The notes beneath the pieces were generated by a model. That model saw nothing but the letters and a program-made list of their open reading frames with translations. It made no database searches and was not told the origin of the DNA. A stretch of 64,000 nt of DNA from Methylomonas koyamae. GTDB lineage: Bacteria; Pseudomonadota; Gammaproteobacteria; Methylococcales; Methylomonadaceae. The translations under genes and the position numbers were made by a program. The stretch is from NCBI RefSeq assembly GCF_019669905.1, contig NZ_AP019777.1, positions 1,426,001 through 1,490,000 of the forward strand, in the 5' to 3' direction. Of the stretch, positions 1-8,311 are shown piece after piece. Position 1 is the stretch's first letter. The number at the start of each line of letters is the position of its first letter.

Positions 1-2
1 TG

Positions 3-185
3 CAGTTGCTGGAAATTCGTAGCGATATGTTGAGCGTGTATATGGACGATCATCCTATTCAAGGGTATTTGTTTTTGAAAGAGTTGTTTCAAACTATGTC
101 CAGGCGTTTAGGTTTGGCGAACGATCGTATCGAACATTTATTGGCGTGGGGTATAAAAGCTCATGATATCGATAAGTATTTGTAG
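3..185 (+). CDS. 3' end of an unidentified gene, possibly a cyclic-nucleotide-binding-domain protein
   Basis: An open frame enters from the left edge and stops with TAG at 183-185, giving the last 60 residues of a protein. The tail is helical and charged (DDHPIQGYLFLKELFQTMSRRL). That pattern resembles the C-terminal helix that follows a cNMP-binding domain, and such genes often precede the exosortase-associated acyltransferase. No catalytic motif is visible, so the family call is tentative. It lies 31 bp upstream of the acyltransferase in the same direction and may share its transcript. Confidence 0.4.
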   Translation, partial: QLLEIRSDMLSVYMDDHPIQGYLFLKELFQTMSRRLGLANDRIEHLLAWGIKAHDIDKYL

Positions 186-216
186 TCGATAAGCAATTTA
201 TCAGAGAGCGCATAGA

Positions 217-954
217 ATGGACGTCGCACAAAAGCTGTCATTAGCGGAAAGCTTTAGTCGCTATTTTAAGGTCTCCCTAGCGGAAACTGTTGCGCAAAAA
301 CAGCAGGTTTTTCGAATAAGGTATAGGGTGTATTGCGAAGAGTTCAAATATGAATCGCAAGAGCATTTTAAAGATCAGCTTGAGATTGATGAGTATGATC
401 AACTCTCCCGTCATTGTTTGATTACCCATATCCACACTGGTTTGCCCGCTGGCTGTGTCAGATTAGTTCCTGCATTGGGGGCGGAATCGGAGGCGCCGTT
501 ACCTTTAGAAAGGTACTGCAGCAACAGCCTGGATCGCAATACGCTTGATAGTCTGCAGCTTGACAGAAACACGGTGTGTGAAATATCCAGGTTGGCTGTT
601 GATGGCGCTTTTCGCAGAAGGACTGGTGAGAGTCTGACTCGTTTCGGCGAAATCAACGGATTACATTTCTCCGCGCAAGAGCAGAGGACTTTTTCGACTA
701 TTGCGGTTGCATGTTTTTTTGCGGCAACGGTTTTGACCGAAATCGATAGACGGACTAACGTGTTTGCAATGATGGAGCCGTTTTTACCACGAATGATGCA
801 TCGATCAGGAATTGATTTTCAGAGAGTCGGAAAAGACATCGACTATCATGGCATTCGCGCGCCTTACTTCATTACAACGCAATCGGTGTTGGCAAACATG
901 CATGCGGAGTTGCGGGAGCTATATGCATGGATCAAACAAAGCATCGCTGAATGA
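217..954 (+). CDS. PEP-CTERM/exosortase system-associated acyltransferase (TIGR03694-like)
   Basis: This 245-residue protein resembles the GNAT-like, autoinducer-synthase-like acyltransferases that accompany exosortase loci. The family core is visible: VFRIRYRVYCEEFKYE at residues 31-46, the acidic DEYD at 58-61, a CVRLVP strand near 80 and CEISRLAVDGAFRRR at 121-135. The acyl donor and acceptor are unknown; a lipid or surface-polymer role is inferred from context. It is the first complete gene of the cluster, with prsT starting about 70 bp downstream. The start ATG at 217 is preceded by a purine-rich AGAGAG stretch. The length is normal for the family. Confidence 0.85.
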   Translation: MDVAQKLSLAESFSRYFKVSLAETVAQKQQVFRIRYRVYCEEFKYESQEHFKDQLEIDEYDQLSRHCLITHIHTGLPAGCVRLVPALGAESEAPLPLERYCSNSLDRNTLDSLQLDRNTVCEISRLAVDGAFRRRTGESLTRFGEINGLHFSAQEQRTFSTIAVACFFAATVLTEIDRRTNVFAMMEPFLPRMMHRSGIDFQRVGKDIDYHGIRAPYFITTQSVLANMHAELRELYAWIKQSIAE

Positions 955-1021
955 CGCGCACGAAATTGTAATGGCATTTTTGGAGTACTTCTAAGTGGTG
1001 ATAAGAAAATATAAGGATAAC

Positions 1022-3415
1022 GTGGATAAAGGTTTTGCGCTGGTTTGTGCGCTACTTTTGTTCGGATGTAATTCACCGGTAGAAACCGCCGATAGTCATC
1101 TACAAAAAGGAAAAGACTTTATCGAGAAAGGCGAATTGGATAAAGCTTTCTTGGAGTTGAAAAGCGCCAATCAGAGTGACGACAAAAGAGGGGAAACTTA
1201 CTATTACATGGCTTTGCTGGATGAAAAATCCAATAATTACAAAGCTATGAAGCAGAATTTGACCAGGGCGTTGGAATTAGATAGCGGCTTACTTGACGCT
1301 AAAATCAAGCTGGGCAAGCTAAATGTTTTATCTGGCGATTTGGATAAGGCTTTGGAGCTTGCAAAAGCGGCCTTGGCTAGTGACCCCGGCAATTTAGAAG
1401 CTCAAATTATTGAGGCTTCCGTTTACGTCAAACAGGAGAAGTCCGATCAAGCCAGTCAAATTGTCCAGCAAATTTTGAAGGATAACCAAGATAACGTCGA
1501 TGTATTGTCTTTAGCTGCCGCTTTAGCTTACAAGGCCAATCGGCCGGCTGATGCTTTGGATTTAATTGGGAAAGGCTTAGATAAAGACGGCAAGAATATA
1601 GCTTTGCGTTTGTTTAGGGTGAAGATAAATGCATCTAACAACCAGGTTGACAAAGTAATTGAAGATTATAAAAGCCTTGTTGATTTATACCCAGAGAACA
1701 ATAATTTTAAATTGAGCTTAGCCTCAATTTATTCCATGACGAACAAACTGGATTTGGCAGAATCTTTGCTCCGGATTGTTGCCGAAAAGGAAGGCTATAA
1801 GCCCGATTCCGAAATTACTCTGTTAGAGTTTCTTAATGCTAGAGCTAAAGACAGGGTGCCTGTCGAGTATGAGGTCATGGTAAATCGTCATCAGCGGCAG
1901 GGTGCCCTAATATTGGAATTGTCGAAGTGGATGATGGCGAATGGCTTTATCGACACGGCCAAAAATGGATTACAGAAAGTTGTTGAATTAGAAGGAGATG
2001 GCGACTTAGGGCTAACAGCGAAAGTTCTGATCGCAGATACATCCATGCTGGCCAAGCAATACGATGTCACAAAAAATATTGTTGACCAAGTGCTTGTGTC
2101 GAATCCTGAGTTCGTTCCTGCAAAACTCTTAAGAGCAAGGTTATTCTTGGCCGAAAACAATCCTGATGAGGCTCTGGTTTTACTCAACAAGCTTGTATGG
2201 GATAAGGCAAATTTAGACGAGGTATATGCTCTTTTGGGGCAAGTGCACCAAGTTAAAAAGGACCGTAAGACTGCTGATAAATATTTCAAGCAAGCGCTGG
2301 AAGTAAATCCGGTCAACTTGGTTGCTTTTAATAATACCTTTAGTTCCTATATCCAAACAGGGCAAAGAGATACTGCACGACAAGTTTTAGACAAAGCCCT
2401 TAAATTAAAGCCAAATCAAATTAATTTTCTTATTAGCCAGGCAGAGCTTGATATTTTAGAAAAACGTTGGGATCAGGCGCAGGATGTTGTGCATAAAATA
2501 GCTTTATTTTCCAAAGAGAAAGCTGTGCCGTTTTATCTTCAAGCCAACGTACTGCAGGGTAAAGGAAAATATTCCGATGCGATAGCATTATATGACAAGA
2601 TTCTTCAAGAATTTCCAGGGCATCTTAATTCTATGGTAAACCTGGCGCGAAGCTTTGATGCGTCCGGACAGAAAGAAAAAGCTGTTTCTTATTTGGAAAT
2701 TCACCATGATAAGCATCCGGATGACTCTACGATTGTTGGTGTTTTGACGGATGTTTACTTAGCTAATAAAGATTACAGCAAAGCTAAAAAGCTACTTTCT
2801 GCACAAATTGATAAATTTCCTAAATCAGTTTCCAGTTATTTGGCTTTGGCTAAAGTCCAAGCCTTATCCGGTGAAAATGTGGAATCAGTCAAGCAAATAT
2901 ATTTGAAAGGTTTGCAAGCTAATCCGGACGACGTTCAGCTAGCGTTGGCTTTGGCGGGGCTCTACGAGCAAGTCAACGAAAAACAGAATGCAAAGAAAAT
3001 TTACGAAGAATTGCTTGAAAGGCATCCGGATGTCGACGTTGTTGTAAATAATTTGTCGGCTTTGCTTGTAGAGTCGGATGACCAGGATAACTTGGTCAAG
3101 GGTATGGCGCTTGCCGAGAGGTTTAAAAACTCCGATAACCCTTATTTTCAAGATACCTATGCGTGGGCGCTTGTAAGGTCCGGTAGAGTTACTGATGGAC
3201 TAAAATTACTGGAAGAACTCATCATCAAGGAGCCAAAACTACCTGAATTCAGATACCATTTGGGGGTTGCCCACTACCAAAGTGGCAATAAAGCAACTGC
3301 ATTATCCGAATTAAAGCAGGCTATCGCTTTATCGGATAGGCAGAAGAAAGGCTTTGCTGGACAGGATGTTGCGAAGAAGATGGTGTTCGAGATTGAACAT
3401 TCTACAATTAAATAA
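1022..3415 (+). CDS. prsT: PEP-CTERM system TPR-repeat lipoprotein
   Basis: This large TPR protein, about 797 residues, is anchored as a lipoprotein. I prefer GTG 1022 as the start because AAGGA sits five bases upstream and it gives a compact signal (MDKGFALVCALLLFGC) ending in a lipobox Cys; an in-frame GTG at 995 would add nine residues. TPR-like helix pairs with regularly spaced Ala, Leu and Tyr run through the whole mature protein, including several xPxNxxxxxxLA linkers. PrsT proteins are conserved beside exosortase EPS genes and probably scaffold the envelope-spanning assembly machinery. The gene lies immediately upstream of the export lipoprotein. A second PrsT-like gene begins at 63364. 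Confidence 0.9.
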   Translation: MDKGFALVCALLLFGCNSPVETADSHLQKGKDFIEKGELDKAFLELKSANQSDDKRGETYYYMALLDEKSNNYKAMKQNLTRALELDSGLLDAKIKLGKLNVLSGDLDKALELAKAALASDPGNLEAQIIEASVYVKQEKSDQASQIVQQILKDNQDNVDVLSLAAALAYKANRPADALDLIGKGLDKDGKNIALRLFRVKINASNNQVDKVIEDYKSLVDLYPENNNFKLSLASIYSMTNKLDLAESLLRIVAEKEGYKPDSEITLLEFLNARAKDRVPVEYEVMVNRHQRQGALILELSKWMMANGFIDTAKNGLQKVVELEGDGDLGLTAKVLIADTSMLAKQYDVTKNIVDQVLVSNPEFVPAKLLRARLFLAENNPDEALVLLNKLVWDKANLDEVYALLGQVHQVKKDRKTADKYFKQALEVNPVNLVAFNNTFSSYIQTGQRDTARQVLDKALKLKPNQINFLISQAELDILEKRWDQAQDVVHKIALFSKEKAVPFYLQANVLQGKGKYSDAIALYDKILQEFPGHLNSMVNLARSFDASGQKEKAVSYLEIHHDKHPDDSTIVGVLTDVYLANKDYSKAKKLLSAQIDKFPKSVSSYLALAKVQALSGENVESVKQIYLKGLQANPDDVQLALALAGLYEQVNEKQNAKKIYEELLERHPDVDVVVNNLSALLVESDDQDNLVKGMALAERFKNSDNPYFQDTYAWALVRSGRVTDGLKLLEELIIKEPKLPEFRYHLGVAHYQSGNKATALSELKQAIALSDRQKKGFAGQDVAKKMVFEIEHSTIK

Positions 3416-3436
3416 ATTAGAAATTCATAATAGGCC

Positions 3437-4117
3437 ATGTTGATGATTTTCAAAAAATTCTTTGTTGCCTGGGTTGCGGTGCTCGCTTGTTTGTTCGTTG
3501 GCGGGTGTGCGCAGCCTTTGCTTGAAGACATACAGCAAGCTTCTGACTATACCTATCGAATCGGACCCGGAGATAGTGTCAACATATTCGTATGGGGAAA
3601 TCCTGAATTATCGACATCTGCAGCGGTAAGGCCTGATGGCAAAATTACTGTTCCGTTGGTTGAGGAGCTTTTAGCGAGCGGTAAAACACCTTTCGAGCTA
3701 GCCAGAGATATTGAGAAGGTGCTGTCTACCTATGTCAAAAGCCCCCAGGTCGTAGTTATGGTCGGAGGATTCAAAGGTGTTAGGGATCAGCAAATTCGAA
3801 TTATAGGTAGAATCGGTGGCGGTGGCGGTGGCGGTGGCGGTGGCGGTGGCGGTGGCGGTGGCGGTGGCGGTGGAATTGGTCGCTACCAAGGAAAGTCGAT
3901 ACCTTACGAAAGGGGTATGACATTGTTGGATGTTATTATACAAATAGGGCTTGATCAGTATGCCGATGGAAATAGAGCCAGTGTTATTCGGAATATTAAT
4001 GGAGAGCTTAAGCCTTATGCGGTGAGAATTAATGATCTTATTGATGACGCCGATTTGACAGCCAATGTTTTGATGATGCCCGGTGATATTTTAATTATCC
4101 CAGATGCGTATTTTTAG
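3437..4117 (+). CDS. XrtA-associated polysaccharide export lipoprotein (Wza/EpsE-like) with a 20-glycine insert
   Basis: This 226-residue outer-membrane export lipoprotein has a signal peptide ending in LFVGGC (Cys24). The Poly_export domain begins at YRIGPGDSVNIFVWGNPELS (about 40-60), and an SLBB-like segment (YERGMTLLDVIIQIG) lies near 155-169. The two are normally joined by a short loop. Here, residues 127-146 are twenty consecutive glycines encoded by nine GGTGGC hexamers plus GGT GGA. It should form the outer-membrane pore for EPS and work with the chain-length protein that follows. The frame is intact, and any slippage by whole hexamers would keep it so. Confidence 0.9.
   Translation: MLMIFKKFFVAWVAVLACLFVGGCAQPLLEDIQQASDYTYRIGPGDSVNIFVWGNPELSTSAAVRPDGKITVPLVEELLASGKTPFELARDIEKVLSTYVKSPQVVVMVGGFKGVRDQQIRIIGRIGGGGGGGGGGGGGGGGGGGGIGRYQGKSIPYERGMTLLDVIIQIGLDQYADGNRASVIRNINGELKPYAVRINDLIDDADLTANVLMMPGDILIIPDAYF
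3815..3874 (+). repeat. GGTGGC hexanucleotide microsatellite (9 units plus GGT GGA)
   Basis: The run from 3815 to 3868 is nine perfect GGTGGC units followed by GGT GGA, all in frame as Gly codons inside the export lipoprotein gene. The purity of the repeat and the use of only two Gly codons indicate recent expansion by slippage. Confidence 0.97.
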
Positions 4118-4174
4118 TGTCATTTTCGGTGTGCTGGCTGGTTTTAATTGTGGGTAATTTTGGGTCTTTTAATT

Positions 4175-5731
4175 ATGCAGCAAGATCTGTCCGAAGTTTA
4201 TTTTTATTTAAAAGGCACACTTAAGTACAAGCGTGTAGCGATTTTATTTGCGCTTGCAGTTTGTATAGGTGCGTGGACTTATATTTTTTTAATGCCTGAT
4301 AGGTTTGAGTCCAAAGCAAAAGTGCATATAGACTCTGCAACTGTGATTAGACCGCTTATGAGAGGGATGGTAATCGAACCGGATATATCCGCTTTAATAA
4401 GAATAATTCAGCAGTTAATGTTCACTAGGCCAAATTTGGAGAAAATTATCGAGTTATCGCAGTTAAGTCGTATTCAGGATGAGTTTGGCGGCAAGTCGGA
4501 TTTAATCGAGAGGCTTAAGAAAGATATTACCATTGCGGGTGGTCGTGGAGATATCTTTGACATCGCTTTTAGCGCCAGAGATCCAGAAGTCGCTAGAAGT
4601 GTCGTACAAGCAGTGTTAACGGTGTTTTCAGAGCAAACTGAAGGTAAAGCCTTGGCGGATGCCAGCGACGCGCAAAGATTCATAGAGCAACAAATTCGGG
4701 ACTACGAAATCAGGTTGCAGGATGCGGAAAAGGCAAAAGAGGAATTTAAACGAACTAATATGGATTTATTGAACGACGCAGATCAATTTCAGGCGTTGCA
4801 AAAGATGAAAGAGCAGTATCAGGACGCTAATACTGCTCTCCAACAGGCCATCTCTCGCCGAGATGTTCTGGCAGAACAGGTAGCGGAAGTGCGCGACTCA
4901 GACGAGGATTGGGGTATTCCGACTGCATCGCAAGAAGTATCATCTTCCGCTGATAGCGCTAGAATCGAATCGCTCAAGGATAAACGGACAGAGTTATTAT
5001 TGAAATATACCGAAAAGCACCCCTCCATCATTGAAATTGATAAATTGATAGATACATTAAAGAGTCAAGAACAACAGGAGTTAGCAAGTAAGCAAGAATT
5101 GGCTAATAAAGAAAATAAAGTCGAAGATCAAACTTCGATAGCACCTGCCAAAATGACAAATCCCTACGTTCAAGCCCTTAAAATGGGCTTTGACAATGCC
5201 CAAGCTGAAGTTGCTTCAAATGAAGCTCTGGTGGAGTCTATCCGCAAAAGAATTGCTAAGCTGGAAGAAGGCTTGAACGAAAGGTTGACTATCGAGACCG
5301 AGATGAAAAATCTAAATCGCGATTATGAAACGATCAGTGGCAAGTATTCTGAATTATTGGAAAGAAGAGAACAAGCCCACATTACAGAGCGGGTGGATGA
5401 TCAAACTTCAAGGCTGAAATTCAAAATTGCCGATCCACCGAGCAAGCCAGATAAGCCCAGCTTCCCTAATAGAAAATTATTTTATTCATTGGTTTTATTG
5501 GTCAGTATTGTAATTGGATTTTGTGTTGCTTTTTTGATTTATTTTATACGCCCGGTATTTATGTCTGCAAGGCAAGTTCGAGTAGTAACGGGCTTGCCTT
5601 CTCTAGGGAGTGTATCCCTAACTTCTCAGGGTATAAATAAAACCACGAATATTGACTGGATACTGGTCTCTACTTTGCTCTTATTGGTGGCTGGCTATAT
5701 CGGTATTATGGCGCTGGAAATACTTAAGTAA
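4175..5731 (+). CDS. XrtA system polysaccharide chain-length determinant (Wzz/GumC-like, TIGR03007)
   Basis: This inner-membrane co-polymerase is about 518 residues from ATG 4175. An upstream in-frame TTG at 4148 has no better ribosome site and would put extra residues before the usual MQQDLSEVYFYLKG start. A first transmembrane helix lies at about 20-40 (ILFALAVCIGAWTYIFL). A long periplasmic coiled-coil region rich in Glu, Gln and Lys follows, then a proline-rich DPPSKPDKPSFPNRK hinge and a second helix near 437-460, with a third hydrophobic stretch at the C-terminus. It controls chain length and links export to the tyrosine kinase encoded next. Confidence 0.9.
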   Translation: MQQDLSEVYFYLKGTLKYKRVAILFALAVCIGAWTYIFLMPDRFESKAKVHIDSATVIRPLMRGMVIEPDISALIRIIQQLMFTRPNLEKIIELSQLSRIQDEFGGKSDLIERLKKDITIAGGRGDIFDIAFSARDPEVARSVVQAVLTVFSEQTEGKALADASDAQRFIEQQIRDYEIRLQDAEKAKEEFKRTNMDLLNDADQFQALQKMKEQYQDANTALQQAISRRDVLAEQVAEVRDSDEDWGIPTASQEVSSSADSARIESLKDKRTELLLKYTEKHPSIIEIDKLIDTLKSQEQQELASKQELANKENKVEDQTSIAPAKMTNPYVQALKMGFDNAQAEVASNEALVESIRKRIAKLEEGLNERLTIETEMKNLNRDYETISGKYSELLERREQAHITERVDDQTSRLKFKIADPPSKPDKPSFPNRKLFYSLVLLVSIVIGFCVAFLIYFIRPVFMSARQVRVVTGLPSLGSVSLTSQGINKTTNIDWILVSTLLLLVAGYIGIMALEILK

Positions 5732-6033
5732 GGCGTAAATTATGAGTATTATTGAAAATGCGCTGAATAAAGCCGCCAAGCAAGGGCTTGTAATCACTAG
5801 CGAGCGAACCGATTCAGTTGAATTGGATAGCGCTAGAGACCGCAAAATTTCTGATGCTAATTCTTTCGTAGGAGAGAAGTCGGCTGTTGACCTAGCAAGC
5901 AAGGCTGTTCCAGATAGGGTTGTAAATATCGATTGGCAGGCGCTTTCTGAAAATGGTTTTATCGATAGTAATAATGCCAAGTCTCAACTCGCAGAAGAGT
6001 TTAGAGTGATTAAGCGGCCTTTGGTTAATAATA

Positions 6034-7730
6034 CCTTAGTCCGTGTTCCTGCGCGCCAATTGCTCTGTAATGTAATGATAAATAAGGGATAATTGGCGTT
6101 TATTTTTTCACCCTAACTGCTCATGAGTCGCTTCAAACTGAAAGCTTCAAAAAAGGAATTCACCTCGTATGCCGGGCTGGCCTTGGTCGGGCAATGCCTG
6201 GACATCATCAATGTTGAAGCGGTGGTTGATGGACGGATACCGGTCTCGCAAGGTATCAAGACTTCGGACGTGGTCAAATCAGCGACCGCCCTGCTCAGCA
6301 TCGGCAAGAGCGATTTCGAGGCGATCGAGCCGTTTCGGGAAGACCGGTTTTTCAAGCAGGCGCTCAACCTGCGTAAAGTGCCGGGCAGCGTCTGGTTGCG
6401 GCAACGACTGGACCGCGTCAGTGATGCGTTGCGGGAGCCGTTGGACGAGATGTCGATGCGCTTGATTGAACGCTCCGACGCGCCGATCACACCGCACAAA
6501 GGGTACGTCTGCCTGGACATAGACACCTTTGTGATGGATCAAAGCGGCAGCAAGAAGGAAGAGGTCAGTCGTACCTATCAGGGTGTGGACGGGTATACGC
6601 CGGTAGCGGCCTATCTGGGCAACGAAGGCTGGTGCGTGGGTTTGGAGCTACGGCCTGGACGTTGGCATTCGTCACTGGAGATTGAGTATTTTCTGGAACG
6701 GCTGTTGCCGCGCGTCGAACGTCTGGTGCCCGTTGATCAAGCCGTGCTGATGCGCAAGGATTCGGGTTTCGATAGCGCCAAGTTATTGTTTGCAGCGGCG
6801 GCTGAAAAAGACCGCTGGGCGGCTCTGGGTCGGCAGTTCGAGTATTTGGTGAAATGGAACCCACGTCGCCAGGACAAAGATAGCTGGATTGCGCAAGCCG
6901 AGGCGCTCGGCGCCTTCATTGAGAAGCGTCCGGGCAAGCGCGAAGCGCTGTTCTCGATGAACGTCGAACGCCGCTTTGGCAAACAAACCCGCCGCTTCCG
7001 CCTAGTGATACGCCTGATCGAACGTACCATCAGCAAACACGGGCAACACCTGCTGTTACCGGACATCGAACTGGAAGGCTGGTGGACCAGTTTGGACGAC
7101 GAGGAAGCGATGGTCATCGAACGCTATCGCGACCACGGTACCCATGAGCAATTCCACTCCGAGTTCAAAACCGACCTCGATCTGGAACGTCTACCGTCTG
7201 GCAAGTTTGACACCAACGACGCCATCCTGCGTCTCGGCATGCTGGCATACAATTGTTTGCGACTGCTCGGACAACTGGGCTTGCTCGGTGACTTGGCGCC
7301 GATCCGGCATCCAGCCAAGCGGCGGCGGATCAAAACAGTGTTACAGGAAATCATGTATCGTGCCGGGCAAGTCATACACAAAGCCAGACAGTGGTGGCTG
7401 GATTTGGGGCAGGCGTCGCCGGTTGCCCGGTTATTTGAATATCTGCAGCAACGCCTGGTGGTTCAGCCACCTGCCGCGACGGGATAAACGACGCCGCAAA
7501 CCCGATGTTTCATGAACGCCCCTCCTTGCCGATAAGGCCGGGCCGTCAGGTGTTTGTCCATGCCCTGTCAAAGGGGCAGAAAATGCGCTGATGAAAGGCA
7601 ACGCTAGATTTTTTTTGAGAAACACATCGCTAGTAGGACGATAAAAACAACGCAAGCCGGATCGGGTATCGAGAAAATGCGCCCCTTGCGCACTCAGGGC
7701 CGTTTAAGCTGGCGTGAGCACGGATTCAGG
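6034..7730 (+). mobile_element. IS1380-family insertion sequence, apparently complete
   Basis: This 1697-bp element has imperfect terminal inverted repeats (left CCTTAGTCCGTGTTC, right-end complement CCTGAATCCGTGCTC, 12 of 15 matching). It is flanked by a 5-bp direct repeat TAATA at 6029-6033 and 7731-7735, which suits IS1380. The ends were placed by requiring both the duplication and restoration of the host reading frame. The transposase frame is intact, so the insertion is probably recent. Confidence 0.9.
6123..7487 (+). CDS. IS1380 family transposase
   Basis: This intact 454-residue DDE transposase fills most of the element that splits the tyrosine kinase gene. Characteristic segments include VCLDIDTFVMDQSGSKKE (first Asp region), YQGVDGYTPVAAYLG, MRKDSGFDS, and the late YRDHGTHEQFHSEFKTDLDLERLPSG block with the catalytic Glu. 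Base composition is richer in GC than the neighbouring EPS genes, which supports an outside origin. Confidence 0.92.
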   Translation: MSRFKLKASKKEFTSYAGLALVGQCLDIINVEAVVDGRIPVSQGIKTSDVVKSATALLSIGKSDFEAIEPFREDRFFKQALNLRKVPGSVWLRQRLDRVSDALREPLDEMSMRLIERSDAPITPHKGYVCLDIDTFVMDQSGSKKEEVSRTYQGVDGYTPVAAYLGNEGWCVGLELRPGRWHSSLEIEYFLERLLPRVERLVPVDQAVLMRKDSGFDSAKLLFAAAAEKDRWAALGRQFEYLVKWNPRRQDKDSWIAQAEALGAFIEKRPGKREALFSMNVERRFGKQTRRFRLVIRLIERTISKHGQHLLLPDIELEGWWTSLDDEEAMVIERYRDHGTHEQFHSEFKTDLDLERLPSGKFDTNDAILRLGMLAYNCLRLLGQLGLLGDLAPIRHPAKRRRIKTVLQEIMYRAGQVIHKARQWWLDLGQASPVARLFEYLQQRLVVQPPAATG

Positions 7731-8311
7731 TAATATTCAAGGGGCTGAAAGCAATGGGATTAATCGTTCGAATTTGATTTTAATATGCAGTAGTTTGCCG
7801 GGGGAGGGTAAAACATTTGTCTCCATTAACTTGGCGTTGAGTATTGCTAATGAAAGGGATAAAAGTGTTCTGCTTATTGATGCCGATGTTGAAAAGCCTA
7901 ATATTGCTAAGCAGCTTGGAATTGATAATTCTCGTGGGTTGATAGAGTATTTGGAGGATGACAAGGTCACTTTTTCGGATATTTTGTTAAAAACCGATCT
8001 GCCTAATTTAAGTATTATTACCGCAGGTAAACGACATAAATATTCAACCGAATTGTTGTCCAGTCAAAGAATGTATTTGTTCGCGGAAGAAGTAAGCCGC
8101 CGCTATAGGGACAGGATTGTAATTTTTGATTCCCCCCCTCTGTTGGTGGCGACTCAGGCTCAGATATTGGCTGAGCTTGTCGGTCAGGTTGTGCTTGTGA
8201 TTGCCGCGGAGGCTACTCCACAAAGCGTTGTTAATGAATCGGTTTCCAAGTTGAGCAATTGCGATGTGGTTATGACGCTGCTAAACAAGACAAGAAAAGA
8301 AATAGATATAT

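Noticed and set aside
3698..3943. Minus-strand open frame over the GGTGGC repeat (Ala-Thr repeats)
   Set aside because: It is the antisense shadow of the glycine-coding microsatellite and has no ribosome site or homology features.
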